A stretch of 64,000 bases of DNA from Mycolicibacterium boenickei (GCF_010731295.1 NZ_AP022579.1:930001-994000); one strand, 5' to 3'; positions 6,987 through 15,195 are shown, counted from the stretch's first letter. Notes: generated by a model from the sequence alone, not told the origin. Numbers and translations: made by a program.

Positions 6987-8383
6987 TGGCAACTTCGGGT
7001 ACCAGTTCGGCCCCGGAACTGCTGGTCGAACTCGACCGGGGCAGCAAGCAGCCCTTGCATCGTCAGCTCGCCGACGGACTCCGCGACGGCATCCGGTCCG
7101 GCCGCCTCACTCCCGGTACCCGCATGCCGTCGAGCCGCGTCTTGTCGGCCGACCTCGGGGTGTCGCGCCGGCTCGTGGTCGAGGCCTACGGTCAGCTCAC
7201 CGCCGAGGGTTTCCTGCACAGCAACCAGGGCGGCTGCACCCGGGTGGCGGCCGTCGACGTCACGCCCGCGGACCGTGTCCGGTCCGACCGGGCCCGCCCG
7301 CGCTTCGACATCGACTTCGCACCGGGCTCACCCGACCTCACCAGTTTCCCGCGTCAGGCCTGGCTGCGGGCCATGCGGCAAGGCCTGGCCGAGATCGAGT
7401 CCAGCGCGCTCGGTTACGTGGCTCCGCACGGGCTGCCTGCCGCGCGCACCGCGGTGGCCGACTACCTGCAGCGCACCCGGGGCGTGGTCGCCGACCCACG
7501 GCTCGTGGTGTTGTGCTCGGGTGCAACGCAAGCCATCGCACTGCTGGCCCGATGCCTGGACGGCCCCATGGCGACAGAGGATCCCGGATTCTGGCTACAC
7601 CGGATGGTGCTGCGGCACAACGGTATCGATCCACTGCCCATCCCGGTGGACGGCAGCGGCATCGACGTCGGCGCGCTGGCCGCCAGCGGGGCGACCACGG
7701 CGCTGACCACCCCGGCGCACCAATCGCCGACCGGGGTGGTGCTCTCGGCGGCCCGGCGCACCGAGCTGCTGGAATGGGCACAACCCGGACGGTTGATCAT
7801 CGAGGACGACTACGACGCCGAGTACCGCTACGACCGGGCCCCGGTGGGCGCATTGCAGGGCGTCGCACCCGATCGGGTGATCTACCTCGGCTCCACCAGC
7901 AAGACCCTGGCGCCCGGACTGCGCATCGGCTGGATGGTGGTGCCCGGCCATCTGATCGAGCGGATCAGAACGGCCAAAAGCCTTGCCGACACCGGTAGTT
8001 CGGTGATGGATCAAATCGCGTTCAGCCAGTTCCTGACCTCCGGCGGCTACGACCGCCACCTCCGTCAGATGCGTCGCCGGTATCCGGCCCGACGGGAAGC
8101 CCTGCTGGCCGCGCTCGCGCGCCACCTGCCGCAGGCCGAGGTTCTCGGTGCGGCCGCGGGAGTACACCTGACCGTGCGGTTCCCGGCCGGCTTCCCCCTC
8201 GCGGAGCTCACCCGGCGCGCCGCAGAGTCACGTATCCGACTCGAACCCCTGGGGCCCTGTTACGCCGACACCGCGACCGCGCCACCCGGACTGATCCTGG
8301 GCTACGCCAACGTCACCGAATCCCAGATCGCCACCGGCGTGGAGCTGCTCGGTCAGATCGCACGCGAATTGGCTGCGGCCTGA
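6986..8383 (+). CDS. MocR/PdxR-type regulator (GntR DNA-binding domain fused to aminotransferase domain)
   Basis: 465 residues. The N-terminal winged helix has RQLADGLRDGIRSGRLTPGT and MPSSRVLSADLGVSRRLVVE. The C-terminal fold-type I aminotransferase domain has TTPAHQSPTGV, IIEDDYDAEYRYDR and the PLP lysine in GSTSKTLAPGLRIGWMV. MocR proteins sense PLP or amino-compound ligands and regulate the divergent gene; here that is the membrane protein-SDR operon at 6939-5608. The effector cannot be read from sequence. Confidence 0.92.
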   Translation: MATSGTSSAPELLVELDRGSKQPLHRQLADGLRDGIRSGRLTPGTRMPSSRVLSADLGVSRRLVVEAYGQLTAEGFLHSNQGGCTRVAAVDVTPADRVRSDRARPRFDIDFAPGSPDLTSFPRQAWLRAMRQGLAEIESSALGYVAPHGLPAARTAVADYLQRTRGVVADPRLVVLCSGATQAIALLARCLDGPMATEDPGFWLHRMVLRHNGIDPLPIPVDGSGIDVGALAASGATTALTTPAHQSPTGVVLSAARRTELLEWAQPGRLIIEDDYDAEYRYDRAPVGALQGVAPDRVIYLGSTSKTLAPGLRIGWMVVPGHLIERIRTAKSLADTGSSVMDQIAFSQFLTSGGYDRHLRQMRRRYPARREALLAALARHLPQAEVLGAAAGVHLTVRFPAGFPLAELTRRAAESRIRLEPLGPCYADTATAPPGLILGYANVTESQIATGVELLGQIARELAAA

Positions 8384-8395
8384 CGAAAAGCCTCG

Positions 8396-8545
8396 TCAGC
8401 CGGCTTCTTTGGCCGACTTCCGCTGCGCCAGCTGGTACTTCACAAGAGCGACCAGCGCCTTGGGATTGCGCGCGAACGCGCCTGCGGCCTGAAGGTACAG
8501 CTTGGCCTTCTGCCCAAACGTCAACGGCTGCTCTTGTTCGGTCAC
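8396..8545 (-). CDS. Small 49-residue basic helical protein
   Basis: Reading the reverse strand from the GTG at 8545 gives VTEQEQPLTFGQKAKLYLQA and on to AQRKSAKEAG, 49 residues. The middle is amphipathic-helical and the tail basic. GGGGAGG lies four bases before the GTG, a strong ribosome-binding site that supports translation. It is convergent with the MocR gene and precedes nothing on its strand. No known family is recognised. Confidence 0.65.
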   Translation of the reverse strand: MTEQEQPLTFGQKAKLYLQAAGAFARNPKALVALVKYQLAQRKSAKEAG

Positions 8546-8605
8546 TGACCCTCCCCTGTCCGAGAAAACGTGCTCGAACAGTAGCGTGCGCCGGTGTGAG
8601 GGTTC

Positions 8606-9331
8606 CTACCGCCCGGCGGCCTGGTCGACGCTCTGGTCCGCCCGCTTGACGCCAAGCTTGCCCGCCACGTAATCCGCGGCCTGATCCGTCAACCCGTTGA
8701 TCGCGTACAGATTGTGCGCATTGTTGTCACCGCCGGTGGGGGAACACACCGGATCCTCCGGGATGCACAGATCATCGGTCTTGGCGGCGTACCGGGAGCC
8801 GACCGTGATCGGCGGTGCGCCGGTGTAGATCATCTGCAGGAAGCCGCTCGACGGCTTACCGAACAACGCCACCGCGGCGACGTGATCAGCCACCTCCGCC
8901 GGAAGCGGGCCGCTGATGCTCGGCGGCAACACGAACCCCTGCGGCACCGTGTCCTCGGTCAGGTAGGCGGCCACCGCCGCACCCTGCGAGAAACCGCCCA
9001 GCACGATCTTGGTGTCGGGACAGGCCGCCACAGTGGCGCGGACTTTGTTGCTCGCATCGGCCACGCCGTCGGCCGCGGTCGCAAAGTCAAGCGACGCTGG
9101 GTAATTCACCGCGTAGACATCGACCGACTTGCCACCGGTCCTGGCCCGCAACGCATCGACGAACGCGTCGCCGACGCCGCCGACGCCAGGCGGTTCGAAC
9201 GTGCCCCGGGCGAATACCACCTGCACATCAGCACAGGAGTCCGCGGAGGCCTGACCGGCGGCGGCTATACACCCGCCGGTCACGAATGCCGCCGACGCCA
9301 CCGCGCCCAACCAACGACCAACCCGATTCAT
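8606..9331 (-). CDS. Secreted cutinase-family serine esterase
   Basis: The 241-residue precursor starts MNRVGRWLGAVASAAF and has a signal peptide ending near AAAGQASA/DS. The mature part has CADVQVVFARGTFEPPG at the N-terminus, nucleophile Ser in GGFSQGAAVAA, catalytic Asp in the Cys-flanked loop KTDDLCIPEDPVC, and His in NNAHNLYAINGL. This is the full cutinase/CFP21-type triad with the expected disulphide Cys. Mycobacterial members act as extracellular lipases/esterases. I chose the ATG at 9331 because it gives an immediate signal peptide; upstream frame is not protein-like. Confidence 0.93.
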   Translation of the reverse strand: MNRVGRWLGAVASAAFVTGGCIAAAGQASADSCADVQVVFARGTFEPPGVGGVGDAFVDALRARTGGKSVDVYAVNYPASLDFATAADGVADASNKVRATVAACPDTKIVLGGFSQGAAVAAYLTEDTVPQGFVLPPSISGPLPAEVADHVAAVALFGKPSSGFLQMIYTGAPPITVGSRYAAKTDDLCIPEDPVCSPTGGDNNAHNLYAINGLTDQAADYVAGKLGVKRADQSVDQAAGR

Positions 9332-9473
9332 ACCCGACCACCCACGCTCGTCCCGACCTACGCCAACGTTTCGTACCAACATCTCCTCGATACCCAAGAT
9401 CAACGCGGGGCGAATCTCTCCGGGGGTGTGATATCCGACACGTTTCTCGGCACCGGTCGCGGTCGTCGAGTTG

Positions 9474-10385
9474 CTACGAGGCGGCTCCGACCCGCTCGCG
9501 CTTCTCCTCGTAGTAGCGGGCCCGCTCGTCGACCACGCCGAGGAACTGGGCAAGCTCCTCGCGAGCCTTCTCACCCTCCGGCCCGAAGTCGGTCCGATCG
9601 AAGATCCGCCAGAAGCGCAGCACCGGTTGCACCACGTCGTCGTGATGGACGCGCAGATCGTAGATGCCGGCCTTCGCGATGGTGATGGCGTTCTGCGCGA
9701 AGTCGGCCATTCCGAGCCCCGGCATGGCGAAGTTCACCACCTCGTCGCGGATGGCCTTCATCGAGTCGTCGGGCGCGATGTCCAGCGCGGCGGCCATCAG
9801 ATTGCGATAGAAGACCATGTGCAGGTTCTCGTCCGCGGCGATCCGGGCCAGCAACTGGTCGGCGATCGGACAACCCGACGCCCGCCCGGTGTTGCGGTGA
9901 GACACCCGGGTGGCCAGCTCCTGGAACGACACATAGGCCATCGCCTGCAGCGGCGTCTTGTCACCGGAGTCGTACCCGGCGACCGTATGGGCCATGCGAA
10001 GACGTTCCAGCGCAACGGGATCCACTCCGCGCGTGACGACGAGGTAATCGCGCAACGCGATGCTGTGGCGGCCCTCTTCTGCCGTCCACTGCCCTACCCA
10101 GGTCCCCCAGGCGCCGTCGCGGGAGAACCGCGTGGCGATCTCACGGTGATAGGACGGCAGATTGTCCTCGGTCAGCAGGTTGACCGTCATGGCCACCTTG
10201 GCGACGTGGTTCAGGGGCGAATCCTCGGGCTGCCAGTCCTCCCCGTCCAGGAAGGCGAAGTCGCGCCCCCGGCTCCATGGGACGTAGTCGTGCGGGAACC
10301 ATTCCCGCGCCATCGACAGATGCCGGTCGAGATTGCTCGCGACAACCGGTTCGAGTTCGTGGAGCACTCCGCTTTGGGCGTCCAT
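9474..10385 (-). CDS. Acyl-ACP desaturase (DesA2/DesA1-type diiron enzyme)
   Basis: 303 residues of the soluble plant-type stearoyl-ACP desaturase family. Diiron ligands are visible: Glu in LLTEDNLPSYHRE (about 73), EEGRH (103-107), FQELATRVSH (about 156) and DENLH (185-189). It introduces a double bond into acyl-ACP and would feed unsaturated fatty acid or mycolic acid precursor pools. A compact operator (10434-10473) sits just upstream of its start, and a FadR-type regulator gene lies next on the same strand. It is a third-type desaturase compared with membrane-bound DesA3 and could be any of several paralogues, so no symbol is assigned. Confidence 0.9.
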   Translation of the reverse strand: MDAQSGVLHELEPVVASNLDRHLSMAREWFPHDYVPWSRGRDFAFLDGEDWQPEDSPLNHVAKVAMTVNLLTEDNLPSYHREIATRFSRDGAWGTWVGQWTAEEGRHSIALRDYLVVTRGVDPVALERLRMAHTVAGYDSGDKTPLQAMAYVSFQELATRVSHRNTGRASGCPIADQLLARIAADENLHMVFYRNLMAAALDIAPDDSMKAIRDEVVNFAMPGLGMADFAQNAITIAKAGIYDLRVHHDDVVQPVLRFWRIFDRTDFGPEGEKAREELAQFLGVVDERARYYEEKRERVGAAS

Positions 10386-10433
10386 TCAGATCCTCCCAAC
10401 GTGTTGGCGACACAGCGACTTCAACGCGCCGTA

Positions 10434-10473
10434 CGTAACCTACGGTAGCGTAGGTTACGGGACCGTAGGTTAC
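10434..10473. promoter_or_regulatory. Operator: CGTAACCTACG palindrome plus a third half-site
   Basis: CGTAACCTACG (10434-10444) and its exact inverse CGTAGGTTACG (10449-10459) are separated by four bases, followed by a further CGTAGGTTAC (10464-10473) in direct orientation with 15-base periodicity. It lies 49 bases upstream of the desaturase ATG (10385, minus strand). Such a site is expected to bind a dimeric TetR- or GntR-type repressor; which one is unknown. Confidence 0.8.
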
Positions 10474-10522
10474 TTCTGGGTGAAAGAAGTGGAATCAGCG
10501 AGGCCCCGCAGGTCGCCGCGAC

Positions 10523-11191
10523 TCAGTGCGTGTCGAGCGCCCCGCCCGCGGCCTTGATCGCCGAACGCTGATCGCCGCGCTGGATCGCCCAGAACAACTG
10601 TTCGTGGGAATCGGAACGCGGATCGCCGGCACAGCCGTCCCCCGCGGCGAGGCCGACCGCCTTGTGCAGCGTGTCCTCGAAGCTCTGATACAGCGCTGCC
10701 AGCAGGCTGTTGTGCGTGGCCCGCGCCACGCAGACATGGAAGGCGACGTCGTGACGGGCGAAGGAGCCGGCATCCGCGGCGGCACTGGCGGCGCGGCGCG
10801 CGTCGAGATGACCACGTAAGGCCGAAAGATCTTCCGCCGTACGGTTACTCGCCGCTTCCCGGGCCGCGAGCATGTCGAGAGACCGGAAGACCACGCTCTT
10901 ATCCCGATCGCGAGCCCTGGCAATCGCCTGACTCATCGCGACCGTGGTCTGGTCGTCAGCGATGACATAGGTCCCGTCCCCCTGACGGGTCTCGATGAGA
11001 CCGAGATGAACCAGCGACCGCAACGCCTCACGAATCGAAGGCCGGCTGACGCCGAGAACTCCGCCCAATTCGGATTCTGACGGGATCTTGCTGCCGATAG
11101 GCCACGTCCCGCTGCAGATCTCATTACGCAAACGCTCTACGGCCGAGTCGACCAGCGACACCCGGGCTATCCGCTCCATTTCCCTCCTCAC
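10523..11191 (-). CDS. FadR-type GntR regulator (FCD domain), copy 1
   Basis: 222 residues. The N-terminal winged helix reads AVERLRNEICSGTWPIGSKI and LGVSRPSIREALRSLVHLGL with wing TRQGDGTYV. The C-terminal all-helical FCD ligand domain has HDVAFHVCVARATHNSLL, containing the Asp and His that bind metal or carboxylate in this family, and a later His in DSHEQLF. Strongly similar to the next gene, so a tandem duplication is likely. It stands directly upstream of the desaturase on the same strand and has the shared operator motif at 11209-11227 before its start, suggesting autoregulation. Confidence 0.92.
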   Translation of the reverse strand: MRREMERIARVSLVDSAVERLRNEICSGTWPIGSKIPSESELGGVLGVSRPSIREALRSLVHLGLIETRQGDGTYVIADDQTTVAMSQAIARARDRDKSVVFRSLDMLAAREAASNRTAEDLSALRGHLDARRAASAAADAGSFARHDVAFHVCVARATHNSLLAALYQSFEDTLHKAVGLAAGDGCAGDPRSDSHEQLFWAIQRGDQRSAIKAAGGALDTH

Positions 11192-11208
11192 CCAAAATAG
11201 GTGGTGAG

Positions 11209-11227
11209 CATATCATCTGATGAATTT
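11209..11227. promoter_or_regulatory. Candidate FadR-type operator, copy 1
   Basis: CATATCATCTGATGAATTT lies 18 bases before the start of GntR copy 1 and contains the palindrome TCATCTGATGA (11213-11223). Fifteen of 19 bases match the site upstream of GntR copy 2 at 12027-12045. Confidence 0.65.
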
Positions 11228-11315
11228 TTACCCTCTCACCAGGGTCTTCCTTCTAAGCATGCCGGTCATGATCGACGTATTAGAACGTGTTTCAACGTCG
11301 TTTTATTCACCGCAG

Positions 11316-11999
11316 TCAGCCGACAGATCCGCTTCCGTCGTGTTTGTGAGCCTCGAGCAAGCCGCGCGCGGCCGTTGCCGCAGCCTCGGCATCGGCCCGT
11401 TCGATCGCCAGCAGAATCCGCTCGTGCATCTCGCTGCTCGGGTCGTCCACGACCACCGGATAATTGAACCGCCGGATCGAGTCGCGCAGCACGCCTTCGA
11501 AACTCTGATAGAGACTGCACAGCAGGCTGTTTCCCGACACCCGGGCGATCCCGAGGTGGAACGCCACATCATGTTCGACGAAGGCATCGACATCGCCGTC
11601 CCGGACCGCTGCGCGACGCCCGTCCAAGGCGGCCCTCAACTCGGCCAGGTCGTCATCCGTACGGCGGCTCGCGGCTTGCGCCGCGGCAAGCGAATCCAGG
11701 GACTGGCGCACCGCGGTGACCTCGTCCAAATCGGCGGCCCGCATGACGTTCTGCAGCGCCACCTTGACCTCATCCTTGGCCACGACATAGGTGCCGTCGC
11801 CCTGCCGGGTCTCCAGCAGCCCGAGCTGAACGAGCGACCGCACTGCCTCACGCAGAGAAGGGCGGCTCACACCGAGCATCTCGATGAGCTTGACCTCGGT
11901 GGGTATCTTCATGCCGATCGGCCAGGTCCCGTTGTGGATGCGCTGGCGAAGCTGATCGACAACGGCGTCCACCACCGATGACCGAGCTATCTGCTTCAT
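11316..11999 (-). CDS. FadR-type GntR regulator (FCD domain), copy 2
   Basis: 227 residues with the same architecture as copy 1: winged helix LRQRIHNGTWPIGMKI and LGVSRPSLREAVRSLVQLGL, wing TRQGDGTYVVA, then an FCD domain with EHDVAFHLGIARVSGNSLL and a late His in EMHERILL. It is divergent from an Ntn-hydrolase gene (92 bases apart) and has the shared operator at 12027-12045 in that gap, so it may repress both itself and the hydrolase. The ligand is unknown; FCD domains usually bind small carboxylates or acyl-CoA. Confidence 0.92.
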   Translation of the reverse strand: MKQIARSSVVDAVVDQLRQRIHNGTWPIGMKIPTEVKLIEMLGVSRPSLREAVRSLVQLGLLETRQGDGTYVVAKDEVKVALQNVMRAADLDEVTAVRQSLDSLAAAQAASRRTDDDLAELRAALDGRRAAVRDGDVDAFVEHDVAFHLGIARVSGNSLLCSLYQSFEGVLRDSIRRFNYPVVVDDPSSEMHERILLAIERADAEAAATAARGLLEAHKHDGSGSVG

Positions 12000-12026
12000 A
12001 CAGTTTCCTTTTCAGTTTGGAAACAC

Positions 12027-12045
12027 CATATCGTCATACGAATTT
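12027..12045. promoter_or_regulatory. Candidate FadR-type operator, copy 2
   Basis: CATATCGTCATACGAATTT contains TCGT-CAT-ACGA and matches the copy 1 site at 15 of 19 bases. It lies between divergent GntR copy 2 and the Ntn-hydrolase gene and could control both. Confidence 0.65.
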
Positions 12046-12091
12046 GGTCGCTCACCGAAATCACGTCCAGCGAACACCTAGGCTCGTTCCA

Positions 12092-13117
12092 ATGTGCACG
12101 CGAGTCATCTGGCCCGAGGCCGGAGATGCGGTCCTGGTCGGCCGGAACATGGACTTCCACAAAGACCTGATGACCAACCTGTGGAAGCAACCCCGAGGCG
12201 TCGACCGTGACGACGCGGTGTCCGGCAAGCTCACCTGGACCTCGAAGTACGGCAGCGTCATCGCCTCCGCCTTCGACATCACCTCTGTGGACGGACTGAA
12301 CGAGGCGGGCCTGGCGGGGCACATCCTGTGGCTGGCCGAATCGACCTACGGCGAACCCGATTCCTCGCGAACCCAGCTCGGTCAGGCCATCTGGCTGCAG
12401 TACTTCCTCGACAACTTCGCCACCGTCGCCGACGCCGTCGCCTGGATCGCCGAGACCGACGTGCAGGTGGTGCAGATGGACGATCCCACCGGCGGCGCCC
12501 GGCCCGGCCTGCACCTGGCCCTCGACGACGCAACCGGCGACTCGGCCATCATCGAGTACGTCGACGGCCACGCTCGGGTGTACCACTCGCGGGACTACCG
12601 GGTGATGACCAATTCACCGACCTTCGATCAGCAGCTGGAGCTGGTGAAGTCGTTCACCGGTCTCGGCGGCGCCCAGCCACTCCCGGGCTCCACCCTGGCC
12701 AGTGACCGCTTCGCCCGAGCCAGCTACTACGCCAGCCGGCTGCCCACGCCATCCAGTCAGGTCGAGGCCATCGCGGGCATGTTCTCGGTGATCCGCAACG
12801 CCGCGCAGCCCTTCCGCATCCCCGACCCAGGGAAACCCGATGCCTCGCAGACCATTTGGCAAGTGGTGCTCGACCTCACCAACAAGCGCTACGTCTACGA
12901 GTCCACCACCCGCCCCAACATCGTGTGGGTGGACCTGGCCGATCTCGACTTCTCCGAGGGCAGCCCGCAACTCAAGCTCGACCTGATCGGCGAGCTCGCG
13001 ATACAGGGCGGCATCGCGGGCAACGTGGCCGACAAGTTCGCCGACAAGGGCCCCATGACCTTCCTCTCGTTGAAGATCATGGAAGCGCTGGAGGCGGCCG
13101 AGAAGCACGAGGCCTGA
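12092..13117 (+). CDS. Linear amide C-N hydrolase (choloylglycine/penicillin V acylase family Ntn-hydrolase)
   Basis: 341 residues starting MCTRVIWPEAGDAVLVGRNM. Removal of Met exposes Cys2 as the N-terminal nucleophile; Arg4 and Asp in GRNMDF are the conserved catalytic partners. The region DGLNEAGLAGHILWL and the Asn in VMTNSPTFDQQ are the oxyanion/active-site residues of this family. The ATG at 12092 is the only start that leaves Cys2 free, which fixes the start. Members hydrolyse amide bonds of bile salts, penicillin V or N-acyl-homoserine lactones; the substrate here is unknown. No signal peptide is seen. Divergent from FadR-type copy 2. Confidence 0.9.
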   Translation: MCTRVIWPEAGDAVLVGRNMDFHKDLMTNLWKQPRGVDRDDAVSGKLTWTSKYGSVIASAFDITSVDGLNEAGLAGHILWLAESTYGEPDSSRTQLGQAIWLQYFLDNFATVADAVAWIAETDVQVVQMDDPTGGARPGLHLALDDATGDSAIIEYVDGHARVYHSRDYRVMTNSPTFDQQLELVKSFTGLGGAQPLPGSTLASDRFARASYYASRLPTPSSQVEAIAGMFSVIRNAAQPFRIPDPGKPDASQTIWQVVLDLTNKRYVYESTTRPNIVWVDLADLDFSEGSPQLKLDLIGELAIQGGIAGNVADKFADKGPMTFLSLKIMEALEAAEKHEA

Positions 13118-13192
13118 CGCCGACGAGGATGCGCAACCGACACTCCGACAAGCGGTTACGGTAGGGGCGCCACCGCGCCGTAGCCTCGACGC

Positions 13193-13540
13193 ATGGAGCA
13201 CCGGATCTTCGGCACCGCCGTCGCCGCGGTGTACCCGCACTACCTGGCGAAGATGCAGCGCAAGGGCCGCACACAGGCCGAACTCGACGAGGCCATCTGC
13301 TGGCTGACCGGCTTCGATCAGACGACGCTGCGGGACCACCTCGATGACGAGACCACGTTTTCGGAGTTCTTCGCCGCCGCCTCGCTGAACCCGAACGCCT
13401 CGCTGATCACCGGCGTCGTATGCGGGGTGAAGGTCCAGGAGATCGAGGATCCGCTGATGCGGAAGATCCGCTACCTCGACAAGCTCGTCGACGAACTCGC
13501 ACGCGGCAAGCCGATGAACAAGGTGCTGCGCACCGCGTAG
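13193..13540 (+). CDS. DUF2200-domain protein
   Basis: 115 residues beginning MEHRIFGTAVAAVYPHYLAK and continuing with KGRTQAELDEAICWLTGF; the last part is [20 protein letters not shown]. This is the complete DUF2200 family sequence, a small cytosolic protein of unknown role. Its last 126 coding bases plus stop are duplicated at 17451-17578, so the 3' end appears to be the target of an insertion event. The gene itself is intact. Confidence 0.9.
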   Translation: MEHRIFGTAVAAVYPHYLAKMQRKGRTQAELDEAICWLTGFDQTTLRDHLDDETTFSEFFAAASLNPNASLITGVVCGVKVQEIEDPLMRKIRYLDKLVDELARGKPMNKVLRTA

Positions 13541-13542
13541 CC
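13413..13542 (+). repeat. 130-bp direct repeat, left copy (3' end of DUF2200 gene)
   Basis: Matches 17451-17580 at an offset of 4038 bases with one mismatch (G at 13537 versus C at 17575, synonymous in the last codon). Identity starts inside the DUF2200 gene and ends two bases after its stop. It bounds the accessory island on the left. Confidence 0.97.
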
Positions 13543-13652
13543 CGGCGCGGACGGTACCGGCCCGGTGCAACACCGGAATTGGGATCGGTAGCGTCGCGGC
13601 GCGTGGTCCGCTTCGTCCCGTAACGACACAGACGACACGGGAGGACGAGATC

Positions 13653-13931
13653 ATGTGGTGGATGATTCCGGTGGCGGTCATCGCGTTCGACATCGCGCTC
13701 TTCGCGATCTTCGCAACCGTCAAACGGCGGCGGCTTCGTGGGCTTGGGGCTGCCCGCCGCGGCAGGTTCGGGGCTGTTGCCGGCGCCGGCGGAGCCGCCA
13801 TCTGGGCGACTGGCGCTGACTTCGGTCTCGGCGACGGACACCATGGGGGCCACTCGAGTTGCGGCGGTGGACACAGCGGCTGCGGTGGTGGAAGCAGCTG
13901 TGGCGGAGGTTGCGGGGGCGGTGGCTGCTGA
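13653..13931 (+). CDS. Membrane-anchored peptide with Gly/Cys/His-rich tail
   Basis: 92 residues. An N-terminal hydrophobic helix (about residues 2-22) is followed by basic KRRRLRG and an Ala/Gly linker. The last 30 residues (63-92) consist only of Gly (16), Cys (5), Ser (5) and His (4), in patterns such as HSSCGGGHSGCGGG. Tails of this type occur in actinobacterial membrane proteins near TIGR04222-type domains, with unknown role. Metal binding or post-translational modification is a reasonable inference but unproven. The stop overlaps the ATG of the next gene (TGATG), so the two are coupled. It lies inside the repeat-bounded island. The GAGGACGAG before the ATG supplies a ribosome site. Confidence 0.75.
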   Translation: MWWMIPVAVIAFDIALFAIFATVKRRRLRGLGAARRGRFGAVAGAGGAAIWATGADFGLGDGHHGGHSSCGGGHSGCGGGSSCGGGCGGGGC

Positions 13932-14443
13932 TGATCACGCTGCGGAAGGCCCGCGCCCGGCATACCGCCGGGCAGGTCATCGCCGATCTGGAGTTGCCGG
14001 AGGCGGTATTCAAGACCTGCCCCTGGCAACCGCGTGAACTCGTCGAAGTCGGCCTGCGGCAGTGGTTTCGATGCTGCGCGGTAGCACTACGCGACGGTCA
14101 GATCATCGGAATGCCCTCGCGCGCAGTCGATGAAGCCTGGCATGGCCTGATCCTGTGCACTGTGCGCTATGCGGCATTCTGTGACGCCGCCTACGGGGAG
14201 TTCCTGCACCACCATCCCGAGGGCGGTGCTCCGCCCGCCGCCCCAGCGGTCGGCGAATGCGTGGATGAACAGTTGCGCCGCACCGTCATCGCTTGGTCCA
14301 TGGTCGCTGAGCCGGGTGAACGGTGCGTCCTGTGGGATCTGGACTCTCGCCTCGGGCTCGATGAGCCATGGGGCATCAGTGCGCACCGGGTCGCGGACAT
14401 CGACGCGGCACTGGCCGCCGGCTGTGGAAGCATTCGGCCATGA
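13931..14443 (+). CDS. Glycine-rich-domain-containing-protein-like (GRDP-like) protein
   Basis: 170 residues from the ATG at 13931. The central part, PSRAVDEAWHGLILCTVRYA followed by AFCDAAYGEFLHHHPEG, resembles the conserved (V)D-x-A-W-H...Y-x-x-F-C motif of proteins annotated as glycine-rich domain-containing; the Trp-His and Phe-Cys pair and later His cluster are retained. Function unknown. It overlaps the Gly/Cys/His-tail peptide gene upstream and, by ATGA, the membrane-anchored protein downstream, so three genes form one tightly coupled unit. Confidence 0.7.
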   Translation: MITLRKARARHTAGQVIADLELPEAVFKTCPWQPRELVEVGLRQWFRCCAVALRDGQIIGMPSRAVDEAWHGLILCTVRYAAFCDAAYGEFLHHHPEGGAPPAAPAVGECVDEQLRRTVIAWSMVAEPGERCVLWDLDSRLGLDEPWGISAHRVADIDAALAAGCGSIRP

Positions 14444-15072
14444 ACACGACGGAACCCGAGCCCGACGCGCCACGCCCGAACCACCGGGTCAAGTACGTCG
14501 CAGTCATCGCTGTGTCCGTCGTCGTGGCCGTCGCAGCGGTGATCATGGTCGTCGTCGACGTTCCCAGCCGGATCACCCGCGCACTGGGCGACGTCACGGA
14601 CGAGGAGCTGTTTTCCTCACAGCGGCTGGACCAAGAATTTGACGTGGTACGCGCAGAGCTTGGCGACCTGCCGATGCGGCGAGTGGACGTCACGTCCAAC
14701 TTGATCTCGGTCGAGGCCGTCGCCCACGACGGTCAGCTGCACCTGTATTGGGTGCGTGACGGCGAGGTGGAGGACATGGACTCGATTGCCGACCTGCACG
14801 CGGGCGAGACGGCGTTCACGGCTGCGGATCTGTCGGATCAGCGGATACGGGCGGCGGTATCCGATGTCCGCGCTCTCGGTAGGCCCGGCGAAATCCAACT
14901 CGTCTCCTACATTTTCCGCCCGAGGCATCCGTTGTCGGTGGCGGTGTGGATCCGGCACGACCCCGTCAGCTCGGTATTGCACTTCGACCCACGGGGCGGT
15001 TCCACCGTGGTGCACGAGGAGTCGATCGAGACCGACGAGCACACCTCGTCCTTCGGCGGATGTTGGTGTTGA
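14440..15072 (+). CDS. Single-pass membrane-anchored protein, unknown function
   Basis: 210 residues with a Pro-rich N-terminus, one transmembrane helix (about 19-41: YVAVIAVSVVVAVAAVIMVV) and an extracytoplasmic domain of about 165 residues. The C-terminus ends in SFGGCWC, a Cys pair reminiscent of the Cys-rich tail of the first gene in the unit. The ATG overlaps the upstream stop (ATGA), which fixes the start. No known family recognised. Confidence 0.7.
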   Translation: MNTTEPEPDAPRPNHRVKYVAVIAVSVVVAVAAVIMVVVDVPSRITRALGDVTDEELFSSQRLDQEFDVVRAELGDLPMRRVDVTSNLISVEAVAHDGQLHLYWVRDGEVEDMDSIADLHAGETAFTAADLSDQRIRAAVSDVRALGRPGEIQLVSYIFRPRHPLSVAVWIRHDPVSSVLHFDPRGGSTVVHEESIETDEHTSSFGGCWC

Positions 15073-15195
15073 CCGGGCCGGAGCTCGGCTGGGTCACCCC
15101 GGGACAGCGTTGAACGGCAGGATAGAAGCCTGGTCAGCAACTACATAAAAGCGCTCGACATGCATCACTAGGTGCGCAGACTTAGACTGAACTGC

